Source of the DNA: Vampirovibrionales bacterium
Lineage (GTDB): Bacteria > Cyanobacteriota > Vampirovibrionia > Vampirovibrionales > JAJTHC01
Length of the DNA: 7,100 bases
NCBI GenBank assembly: GCA_021299615.1
Contig: JAJTHC010000208.1
Span: forward strand, 1 to 7,100
Reading direction: 5' to 3'
Shown: positions 1-5,469 of the stretch, in pieces
How the letters are laid out: each line of letters begins with the position of its first letter
Numbering within the stretch: position 1 is the stretch's first letter
Made by a program: the position numbers and the translations under genes
Notes under the pieces: model-generated
What the model was told of the DNA's origin: nothing
The model's input: the letters and a program-made list of their open reading frames with translations, nothing else
Database searches by the model: none

Positions 1-288
1 GGCGACGGTCAAGACACCGTTGTGGACGCAGCAGGTACCAATGGCCTTATCTTCGTGAATGTTGATTTGGCTGATATTACCATGTCTTTCGCTGGTGGTA
101 ATACCACTTTGTCACATGGTGCTGATTCCGTGACATTCGCAACAGGTTCTGTACAAACGGCAACGTTTGTTGGTGCTGTAGATGCAACCGTTTGGGATCT
201 GAACACCTTGACTACCAGTGTTCAAGCTATTCCTTTGGCTGAAACAGTTCAGGTAGATAATACATTGAACACCTTGACACTCGTCTAG
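1..288 (+). CDS. C-terminal end of a large RTX-like secreted/surface protein (5' truncated by window)
   Basis: The frame is open from base 1 and ends at TAG 286-288, giving the last 95 residues of a protein that starts outside the window. The GTG at 22 is only an in-frame valine codon, because the reading frame runs straight through it from the left edge. The fragment opens with GDGQDTVVD, which fits the calcium-binding RTX nonapeptide pattern (GxGxDxU) near the end of a repeat array. The rest is acidic, rich in Thr, Val, Asn and Ala, and has no cysteine, which is typical of beta-rich extracellular proteins. It ends in short hydrophobic/hydroxylated residues (NTLNTLTLV), compatible with an uncleaved C-terminal type I secretion signal. 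Secretion by that route is inference from one repeat and the tail; no transporter genes are visible. It could instead be another repeat-rich adhesin or S-layer-like protein. A strong terminator follows, so it is probably not cotranscribed with the polysaccharide genes. Confidence 0.6.
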   Translation, partial: GDGQDTVVDAAGTNGLIFVNVDLADITMSFAGGNTTLSHGADSVTFATGSVQTATFVGAVDATVWDLNTLTTSVQAIPLAETVQVDNTLNTLTLV

Positions 289-306
289 TTTTTTATTAGA
301 ACGATT

Positions 307-345
307 AAAGCGAGGCTTTCCTTAACAAGAGGGTCTCGCTTTTTT
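307..345 (+). terminator. Rho-independent terminator after the RTX-like gene
   Basis: The arms AAAGCGAG (307-314) and CTCGCTTT (335-342) pair perfectly. The stem extends inward through GCTTTC (315-320) against GAGGGT (329-334) with some G-U pairs, leaving an 8-nt loop (321-328). A T run (340-345) follows directly. It lies 18 nt after the stop codon of the RTX-like gene and separates it from the downstream locus. Confidence 0.85.
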
Positions 346-481
346 ATAGCTGAATTGATAATTTCCTGTACTTGTCTATACGTTGTCGCTTCGATTATTT
401 TGTTATGTAGTGTTTTATAGATAAAATGAGCTATGAGGTTATTCTAGGAGCCTAAGTACAGAAAACTCTAAATTCAGCTAT
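346..481. repeat. Long imperfect inverted repeat, unit A
   Basis: The left arm 346-372 (begins TAGCTGAATT, ends CTGTACTT) and right arm 455-481 (begins AAGTACAG, ends AATTCAGCTA) are reverse complements at 23 of 27 positions. They enclose 82 nt that contain the first copy of a direct repeat (381-410) and one arm of a separate 25-bp inverted repeat (430-454). No ORF of note is present. It starts right after the terminator T run. It may be a hairpin-forming intergenic repeat, a miniature mobile-element remnant or a structured RNA; the sequence alone does not decide. Confidence 0.7.
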
Positions 482-550
482 AGTATCCGATATATAAAAC
501 GGTCTATGGTCTCTTCGTTGTCGCTACGATTTTTTTGCTTGGTTATGTAG
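381..550 (+). repeat. Direct repeat pair shared by units A and B (381-410 and 516-550)
   Basis: Copy 1 (381-410) and copy 2 (516-550) both start CGTTGTCGCT and end GTTATGTAG. They differ by two substitutions and a 5-nt insertion (GCTTG) in copy 2. The starts are 135 bp apart, matching the spacing of the two hairpin units. This is the clearest evidence that A and B arose by duplication or belong to one repeat family. Confidence 0.75.
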
Positions 551-604
551 TTCTGTCTACACGCCCGCACAAAAAAATCTAGGCTCCTAGAATAGCCTCA
601 TAGC
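430..604. repeat. Near-perfect 25-bp inverted repeats flanking 125 bp
   Basis: The left copy 430-454 (begins GCTATGAGG, ends CTAGGAGCCTA) is the reverse complement of the right copy 580-604 at 24 of 25 positions. The one mismatch, T439 against G595, would be a G-U pair in RNA. The arms enclose 455-579. They cross units A and B: the left copy lies inside A's loop, while the right copy lies partly in B's loop and partly in B's outer arm. The pairings are therefore mutually exclusive in one strand. No target-site duplication is evident at the outer edges, and no recombinase or transposase gene is present in the window. Confidence 0.7.
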
Positions 605-628
605 CTGTTTCATCTACCGGATACTATA
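479..628. repeat. Long imperfect inverted repeat, unit B
   Basis: The outer arms 479-509 and 598-628 pair through an exact 11-bp end (TATAGTATCCG / CGGATACTATA) and then imperfectly, for about 25 of 32 positions overall. Inside, GATTTTTTTG (528-537) pairs exactly with CAAAAAAATC (570-579), and TGTAG / CTACA makes a small hairpin near the tip (546-561). The unit therefore forms a long branched hairpin. It overlaps the end of unit A by 3 nt and shares an internal direct repeat with it, so A and B look like diverged tandem copies. Confidence 0.65.
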
Positions 629-634
629 TATTGA

Positions 635-664
635 TCGTATAGTGTTCGATCGAACACTATACGA
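635..664. promoter_or_regulatory. Perfect 30-bp palindrome, possible operator or terminator
   Basis: The half-site TCGTATAGTGTTCGA is followed immediately by its exact reverse complement, with a central GATC at 648-651. The palindrome lies 27 bp upstream of the -35 box of the polysaccharide promoter, centred about 76 bp before the expected transcription start. That position suits a dimeric activator or repressor. A run of five T (666-670) begins one base after it, so a transcript from the left could also form a terminator hairpin there. I do not recognise the half-site as that of a known regulator. Confidence 0.6.
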
Positions 665-691
665 GTTTTTAAACTTTACAAAAGTAAGCTA

Positions 692-719
692 TTGACTTTT
701 TTCTTATTGCTACTATAAT
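692..719 (+). promoter_or_regulatory. Sigma-70-type promoter of the polysaccharide operon
   Basis: The -35 box is TTGACT (692-697) and the -10 box is TATAAT (714-719), a perfect -10 match. The spacer is 16 bp. The start of transcription is expected near 726, leaving a leader of about 84 nt before the first start codon at 810. It is the best promoter match I found in the non-coding stretch 289-809. Confidence 0.75.
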
Positions 720-750
720 CAGTATATGTTATGCTTTGCCAGTTAAATGT

Positions 751-772
751 AACTCCCACGCAGGGAGTTTTT
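751..772 (+). terminator. Terminator-like hairpin in the operon leader (possible attenuator)
   Basis: AACTCCC (751-757) pairs exactly with GGGAGTT (763-769) around a 5-nt loop, ACGCA. T770-T772 follow, and then a second T-rich stretch. The hairpin lies between the promoter and the first gene, about 25 nt after the expected transcription start. It would stop most transcripts unless antitermination or readthrough occurs. No ops/JUMPstart-like element (GGCGGTAGC) is visible in the leader. Confidence 0.55.
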
Positions 773-792
773 CATTATTTTTCAAGGCTTGT

Positions 793-812
793 AAGGAGTT
801 CTTTCTATTTTG
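793..812 (+). promoter_or_regulatory. Ribosome binding site deciding a TTG start
   Basis: AAGGAG (793-798) is a strong Shine-Dalgarno match placed 11 nt before TTG 810-812. No in-frame ATG or GTG occurs near it, and translation from TTG gives an N-terminus (STQFSDHYSESRPWG) that aligns with the usual start of the cupin family. Confidence 0.65.
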
Positions 813-1172
813 TCGACTCAATTTTCCGATCACTATTCAGAATCTCGACCATGGGGTACGTTTCATGTATTGCAGGACGAACCCCACTTTAAACTAAAAC
901 GAATCTTGGTGGAGCCTAAACAACGTTTAAGCTTGCAAAAGCATCATAAGCGTGAAGAGCATTGGCTTGTGACGAAAGGTCAAGGCATTGTCACTGTTGA
1001 TTCACAAGAACATGATGTTAAAACAGGGACTTATATCCATATCCCTCAAGGTGCGGTGCATCGGATTAGTAACCCGTTTGAAGAAGCGGTTGAGTTTATA
1101 GAAGTACAATTGGGCGATTACTTCGGTGAAGACGACATTGTTCGTCTTGAAGATGATTACAACCGAGCATAA
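810..1172 (+). CDS. Stand-alone mannose-6-phosphate isomerase-type (type II) cupin
   Basis: This 120-residue protein corresponds to the C-terminal cupin domain of bifunctional mannose-1-phosphate guanylyltransferase/phosphomannose isomerase enzymes (usually about 470 residues), here without the nucleotidyltransferase half. Family landmarks run in order: RPWG (13-16), FKLKRI (27-32), the metal-binding stretch SLQKHHKREEHW (41-52, with Q43, H45 and E50 as likely ligands), H84-R85 and IEVQLGDYFGEDDIVR (97-112). The expected metal ligands are intact, so an active fold is likely. The probable role is interconversion of fructose-6-P and mannose-6-P for GDP-mannose-derived sugars; some stand-alone members have no proven activity. 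It is the first gene after the promoter and is followed 25 nt later by the sugar phosphotransferase. The partner guanylyltransferase is not in the window. The start is TTG. Confidence 0.85.
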   Translation: MSTQFSDHYSESRPWGTFHVLQDEPHFKLKRILVEPKQRLSLQKHHKREEHWLVTKGQGIVTVDSQEHDVKTGTYIHIPQGAVHRISNPFEEAVEFIEVQLGDYFGEDDIVRLEDDYNRA

Positions 1173-1197
1173 ACTAATAATAGGAGCATTGTATTAC

Positions 1198-2058
1198 ATG
1201 TCTGGATATGAAAGAGATTCCAAGGTCATCAATCAAGATGAAACGATTCAAGTCGTAAAACAATCGTATGTGACAGATCCACAGTTTTACCAAACCCAGC
1301 GAGACTCTATTTTTGAACGTGTAACACAATCTTATGTAACTGACCCTGAAGTACCAACGGAACAAATAGATCCTTCGGTTGCTTATTTGGGTAATTATTC
1401 TTTGAAATCGCCATTTATGGTGTCGTATTTACTGTCTTCCTGTGACCATAAAATCATCCAGTTCGCCCTTAAGCGTGTGATGGATGTCGGCTTGACCTTG
1501 CTGGGTTTAAGCGTGGTGATTTGCCCCTTACTCATTGTGGCACTTATGATTAAAATGAGTTCCGAAGGGCCTATTTTCTTTAAGCAAACACGGGTGGGCT
1601 TGCACGGTAAACGCTTTAAAATGTACAAGTTTCGTTCCATGTATGAAGATGCTGAAACACGCTTGGATGAATTGATGCAACATAATACAGGCAATGAAGT
1701 CATGTTTAAAATGGAAAATGACCCTCGCATCACCCCGATTGGTAAGTTTATTCGCAAGTATAGCATCGATGAGTTTCCTCAATTGATTAACGTGCTAAAA
1801 GGCGAAATGAGCTTGGTGGGGCCTAGGCCGCCCGTTGAACGAGAACTCGCACTCTATTCGTCTTGGCATTATCTACGGTTTTCAACCTTGCCAGGAATGA
1901 CAGGGGCTTGGCAGACCATGGGACGTGCAAGCATCAACAGTTTTGACGAAGTGGTTAAACTAGATGTCGACTATATTAAGTCGTGGTCAATTTGGCGTGA
2001 TTTGAAGATTTTAATCAATACGCCCAAAGCGGTTTTACTGGCTCGAGGAGCAAGCTAA
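1198..2058 (+). CDS. Polyprenyl-phosphate hexose-1-phosphate transferase (initiating sugar transferase)
   Basis: A 286-residue monotopic phosphoglycosyl transferase that links the first sugar phosphate to undecaprenyl phosphate at the cytoplasmic face of the inner membrane. I start it at ATG 1198, preceded by AGGAG (1182-1186); the longer open frame reaching back to 1126 overlaps the cupin gene and lacks a family-like N-terminus. Visible motifs: KRVMDV (92-97) leading into one hydrophobic membrane helix (about 95-118), SSEGPIFFKQTRVG (121-134), YKFRSM (143-148), the catalytic Asp-Glu pair in SIDEFPQLINVLKGEMSLVG (D191, E192), GPRPP (208-212) and the LPGMTGAWQ...GR block (231-243). It lacks the four extra N-terminal membrane helices of WbaP/WcaJ-type enzymes and instead has a polar tail of about 85 residues carrying QSYVTDP twice (22-28 and 44-50). 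The sugar donor (glucose, galactose or another) cannot be told. Confidence 0.92.
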   Translation: MSGYERDSKVINQDETIQVVKQSYVTDPQFYQTQRDSIFERVTQSYVTDPEVPTEQIDPSVAYLGNYSLKSPFMVSYLLSSCDHKIIQFALKRVMDVGLTLLGLSVVICPLLIVALMIKMSSEGPIFFKQTRVGLHGKRFKMYKFRSMYEDAETRLDELMQHNTGNEVMFKMENDPRITPIGKFIRKYSIDEFPQLINVLKGEMSLVGPRPPVERELALYSSWHYLRFSTLPGMTGAWQTMGRASINSFDEVVKLDVDYIKSWSIWRDLKILINTPKAVLLARGAS

Positions 2059-2184
2059 TTTTTTGCTCATTGAAACTCACTTAATACTCGCTTATTTATT
2101 TTCTCTCTGTATCGTTAATTTTAATGTACCCTCACTTTATTTGTTGTATACTTCACCATAGTTGTATACCTTTAGGAAAAGCCC
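2059..2184 (+). other. 126-bp intergenic gap with GTTGTATAC direct repeats
   Basis: This is the widest gap inside the gene cluster. It contains two copies of GTTGTATAC (2143-2151 and 2161-2169), with starts 18 bp apart. TATACT (2147-2152) could serve as a -10 box, but no convincing -35 lies at the right distance, so an internal promoter is only possible. A 6-bp hairpin (GAGCAA/TTGCTC, 2048-2068) spans the upstream stop codon without a following T run, so I do not call it a terminator. AGGAAA (2174-2179) is the ribosome binding site of the next gene. Confidence 0.4.
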
Positions 2185-3288
2185 ATGAACTCTTCAAACA
2201 AAAAAATAGCAATTCTCTCTGATCAGTTGGCTGGAAGCTTAGGGGGTGCAGAAAGTATTTTGCTTGCCGCCATGGATTTATATCCTGAAGCGGACTTGTA
2301 TACAACCGTGCATCGTGAAGGCTTTTTACCAAGCCCTTATGATGCAAAGAAGGTGCATACCACCTTTATTCAAAATTTACCTTTTGCGGTTGAAAAATAC
2401 AAAGCATACTTGCCATTAATGCCTTTGGGTGTTGAACTCTTCGACTTACAGCGTTATGACGTATTGTTTTCGTCGCATCATAGTATGATCAAAGGGGTGA
2501 TACCTCGCCCTGATGCCTATCACGTTTGCTATTGCCATTCTCCTGCTCGCTATTTGTGGGATATGTTTTGGATCTATTCGGACTTAAACGATTTTGGCTT
2601 TTTCAAAAAATTGGCGGTTTCGGGCATCTCTTCCTATCTAAGAATGTGGGATGTCACTTCTGCCAACCGAGTCGATCGATTTATTGCGAATTCAAGCTTT
2701 ACCGCACAACGCATTAAAAAGTTTTATGGTAGGGATGCACACGTCTTGTTCCCCCCTGTGAATACAACTAAGTTTCACAATAACGGCACGGATGATTACT
2801 ACCTAATTGCAGGGCGTTTAGTCGCTTATAAAGGCTTTGAAATGGCAATCGATACCTTTAACGAAAACGGCAAGCCCCTTGTCGTGATTGGAAATGGCCC
2901 TGAGTTTCAGAAGCTTAAAGCCAAAGCCAAGCCCAATATCAAAATGTTGGGTCGGGTGGATGATGCGACGCTCATTAAGTGCATGAATGAATGCAAAGGC
3001 TTTATTTTCCCTGGAAAAGAAGACTTCGGCATCGTGATGGCGGAGGCTCAATCGGCGGGTAAGCCAGTTATTGCACTCGCTGCAGGCGGAGCCTTAGATA
3101 TTGTTGAAGACAAGAAAACGGGGGTACTGGTTGAAAATTATAATGTACAGTCGTTTGTCAAGGCAATACAACTAGCAGATGATATTTCGTGGGATGCGGA
3201 ATATATTTCATTGTCAACCAAACGGTTTGATGTAGAATACTTTAAAGACCAGTTACAAGATTATATTGAAACACCTGAATATATTTAG
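2185..3288 (+). CDS. GT4-family glycosyltransferase (WbaZ-like, possibly mannosyltransferase)
   Basis: A 367-residue cytoplasmic GT-B retaining glycosyltransferase that adds a sugar from a nucleotide donor to the lipid-linked repeat unit. The N-terminal acceptor domain has the Gly-rich loop GSLGGAE (17-23) and the block CYCHSPARYLWD (115-126), which I associate with WbaZ-type group 1 transferases. The C-terminal donor domain begins near 205 with IAGRLVAYKGFE (208-219; R211 and K216 likely contact the donor phosphates). It carries the E-x7-E motif in KEDFGIVMAEAQSAGKPVIA (278-297; E279 and E287), followed by GGALDIV (301-307). Length and domain order are normal. The ATG at 2185 has AGGAAA 5 nt upstream. 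It ends 20 nt before the co-polymerase gene. Linkage and donor are not readable; mannose is a weak inference from the WbaZ resemblance and the mannose-type cupin nearby. Confidence 0.9.
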   Translation: MNSSNKKIAILSDQLAGSLGGAESILLAAMDLYPEADLYTTVHREGFLPSPYDAKKVHTTFIQNLPFAVEKYKAYLPLMPLGVELFDLQRYDVLFSSHHSMIKGVIPRPDAYHVCYCHSPARYLWDMFWIYSDLNDFGFFKKLAVSGISSYLRMWDVTSANRVDRFIANSSFTAQRIKKFYGRDAHVLFPPVNTTKFHNNGTDDYYLIAGRLVAYKGFEMAIDTFNENGKPLVVIGNGPEFQKLKAKAKPNIKMLGRVDDATLIKCMNECKGFIFPGKEDFGIVMAEAQSAGKPVIALAAGGALDIVEDKKTGVLVENYNVQSFVKAIQLADDISWDAEYISLSTKRFDVEYFKDQLQDYIETPEYI

Positions 3289-3308
3289 ATTTAGAAGGCG
3301 AAGAAAAC

Positions 3309-5459
3309 GTGTCCACAAATAACATTGTAGATTTAGCAAAGCGGCAGCAACCTATTTTACTAGGGGGGATCTTCCTTTCTGTTGCAATGATATGGATTTA
3401 CGTCCTAATGTTTTATTCGCCTATGTATAAAAGTTCTACCGAAATCTATATTCGTAGCATTAACAACGAAAATGTGTTAAGCAACTTTGGTTCTAGTAAC
3501 CCTGTCAAATCTGAAAGTACCTATAGTAACCCTTTATTTAACTACCAGTCTATATTGCAATCTGGGAAACTGGCAAGTCGGGTCTATGAACGGGTTAAAG
3601 CCAAATATCCGAATGATCTTGAGTTGCTAGGTATTAAAGATGCTAAGGATTGGTATGGCTACTATTTAGATAATTTGGACTCTCGAGTCATTGCATCTAC
3701 CGACATACTAAAAAGTAGCTTTAGCTGGCCTACGCAAGAAAATGCAGAGCCTGTGTTAGATTTATTGATTCAAGAATATAAGAAGTTGAATTTAGATATT
3801 CAAAAGTCAACCGTCGCTGAAAAGAATGTTAATGCAGAAAAGCAATTACAATTAGTGACAAAGCAACTGGAAGCCTTACGCACTAAAATCAAGCAGTATC
3901 GTGAAGGACATCATGCGGTCGACTTGGATGAAGAACGCTCCGATTTAACGGCTTCACGAGTGCAGCTACAAAAAGAGTTTGAATCCATTCAATCGGAAAT
4001 TTCCTTTAACACCAGTAAAATGAATGAACTGCAGCGTTTACTAAGCTTTAAGAATGTAGACTCCGCATTGTTAGCGACTTCTTTGGGACGTGATCCATTG
4101 CTTATGGATCTAAGTAGTAACCTAGCCATTGCTGAACAGCGATTAAGCAAACTGAGAGCTCAATTTACAGATGCTTACCCAGAGGTACAAACTGCTAAAG
4201 CAGAAGTGGCTAGCTTAAAACGTAGTATTGCAGAACGCACGAAGCAATCTCCTAATGCATCAGCCACAAAACGACGGGTGTATGATGAAGGGAGTGACAA
4301 TCTTGTTCAGCAAATGGCCTTGGCAAGGGTTGAGCAAAAGTCGCTGATTGCCAAGAAAAATGAGCTTTTAAATGGTATTAACCACTTAAAAGGCTTCGAA
4401 GGGTCTATTCCTGAAAAGCAACGCTACTTAGATGAATTGCTAAAGGAAGAAGATGTTTTAAAAAATGCTTATGCCAAGTTGAGCGACTCAAGCATGGAAT
4501 CCTTATTAAAAGACAAAGGTTTGATTGACAATCTCTTTGTTCTAACGGCACCTTCTGAAGGCGAACCTGAAAAAACAAAGCTTTATATCAACTTACTGGG
4601 CTTTTTATTATTTGGTATCTTCTTAGGCTTCGCAACAGCATGGGTAAAAGAAAAACAAGAAGACAAGTGGAATACGCCTTTGGAATTAACACACTTAAGC
4701 GGCTTGGAACTCTTGGGTTCCCTAAGTGAAGCGTCTAAGACGGTGAACTTGTATCAAGACTGGCTTAAGGTTGTTCCTAATATTTTTAGAGAATATGCCT
4801 TAATTGTTTCTAATTTAGTACAAGAATCTTCTCATCAACCAGCTTCTGTGATTGCGTTTCTTTCGACGCAAAACGAAGAGAAGCCTTCTAGCATTGTAAG
4901 TAATATTGCCCTCAACGCATCTGTTTCTAAGCAAGCGGTTTTACTGATTGATACAAACCTTAACGCAAAATCAACACCTTTCCCAAGTGTCAAGCTTAAA
5001 GCAAGCGACCTTCTGACTCTCGTGGCAGAGTTCAACAAGTCGCATCGTTTGAAATCACCCATCAGTGACCTTGAGTTTCAAGACTTGTTGGATCAATGTG
5101 TAACTCAAATCCAAGTCCCTGGTTCAGATAACGTATTACATTACTTAAACATCCGTCAGCCTGTTACACGTACCTATGATGTCGTGGCGTCCCACGGCTT
5201 CCAACAACTCTTGGAACGTCTGCGAAACCACTACGATCTTGTTTTGCTGGATGCCCCTTCTGCACCTATGGAATACCCCGAAACCAAAACCGTTTTAGCC
5301 CAAGTAGATTCGACGGTTCTGTTAATTCCAAACAAAAGTAAAAAAGCTGCTTTCTTAAAAACCGTTTCTTTTATGGTTCGCAACAAGTTCCCTCTGCTTG
5401 GGTTAATCGCAGGGACGGATCAGCCTGAAGATTCAAACAAACCATCGTTTAAACTGTAA
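3309..5459 (+). CDS. Wzz/Wzc-like polysaccharide co-polymerase with degenerate tyrosine-kinase-like domain
   Basis: A 716-residue inner-membrane protein of the PCP-2a/GumC-Wzc type, expected to control chain length and couple synthesis to export. TM1 is about 15-36 (ILLGGIFLSVAMIWIYVLMF), followed by a Wzz-type segment (PMYKSSTEIYIRS, 38-50). Long heptad-like coiled coils follow (about 165-235, 270-312, 330-395), including the family block AQFTDAYPEVQTAKAEVASL (284-303). TM2 is about 425-445. The cytoplasmic domain (about 490-705) aligns with BY-kinases: FREYALIVSNL (493-503), Walker A' VLLIDTNL (544-551) and Walker B YDLVLLDAP (642-650). However, the Walker A site reads STQNEEKPSS (519-528) with no GxxGxGK(S/T), and the tail has no Tyr cluster. 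Kinase activity is therefore unlikely. The start is GTG 3309, preceded by AGAAGG (3293-3298). The next gene's Shine-Dalgarno overlaps this stop codon. Confidence 0.88.
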   Translation: MSTNNIVDLAKRQQPILLGGIFLSVAMIWIYVLMFYSPMYKSSTEIYIRSINNENVLSNFGSSNPVKSESTYSNPLFNYQSILQSGKLASRVYERVKAKYPNDLELLGIKDAKDWYGYYLDNLDSRVIASTDILKSSFSWPTQENAEPVLDLLIQEYKKLNLDIQKSTVAEKNVNAEKQLQLVTKQLEALRTKIKQYREGHHAVDLDEERSDLTASRVQLQKEFESIQSEISFNTSKMNELQRLLSFKNVDSALLATSLGRDPLLMDLSSNLAIAEQRLSKLRAQFTDAYPEVQTAKAEVASLKRSIAERTKQSPNASATKRRVYDEGSDNLVQQMALARVEQKSLIAKKNELLNGINHLKGFEGSIPEKQRYLDELLKEEDVLKNAYAKLSDSSMESLLKDKGLIDNLFVLTAPSEGEPEKTKLYINLLGFLLFGIFLGFATAWVKEKQEDKWNTPLELTHLSGLELLGSLSEASKTVNLYQDWLKVVPNIFREYALIVSNLVQESSHQPASVIAFLSTQNEEKPSSIVSNIALNASVSKQAVLLIDTNLNAKSTPFPSVKLKASDLLTLVAEFNKSHRLKSPISDLEFQDLLDQCVTQIQVPGSDNVLHYLNIRQPVTRTYDVVASHGFQQLLERLRNHYDLVLLDAPSAPMEYPETKTVLAQVDSTVLLIPNKSKKAAFLKTVSFMVRNKFPLLGLIAGTDQPEDSNKPSFKL

Positions 5460-5469
5460 GGGAATAAAC

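Noticed and set aside
9..206. Open frames on the minus strand opposite the annotated genes
   Set aside because: Here and at other places (for example 1395-1766 and 5610-5846) they lie antisense to well-supported genes, resemble no family I know, and lack convincing start signals.
355..382. Promoter TTGATA-16-TATACG inside unit A
   Set aside because: The -10 match is poor and it lies within the hairpin arm; the promoter at 692-719 is far better.
346..628. Integron attC sites
   Set aside because: The hairpin ends lack the paired RYYYAAC / GTTRRRY core sites, and no integrase or cassette-like ORFs are present.
346..628. CRISPR array
   Set aside because: There are only two copies of the direct repeat, 135 bp apart and with an internal insertion; there is no regular short-spacer pattern.
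726..746. Six-residue leader peptide (MLCFAS) before the leader hairpin
   Set aside because: The ATG falls at about the predicted transcription start with no ribosome binding site, and the codons show no run of one amino acid as in classical attenuation.
665..809. JUMPstart/ops element for RfaH
   Set aside because: No GGCGGTAGC-like core was found in the leader or in the upstream non-coding region.
1126..1197. Upstream extension of the sugar phosphotransferase reading frame
   Set aside because: It overlaps the end of the cupin gene in another frame, has no good ribosome binding site, and the ATG at 1198 has AGGAG 11 nt upstream.
2048..2068. Terminator after the sugar phosphotransferase gene
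   Set aside because: The 6-bp stem has its T run in the loop and none after the stem, so it does not fit an intrinsic terminator.
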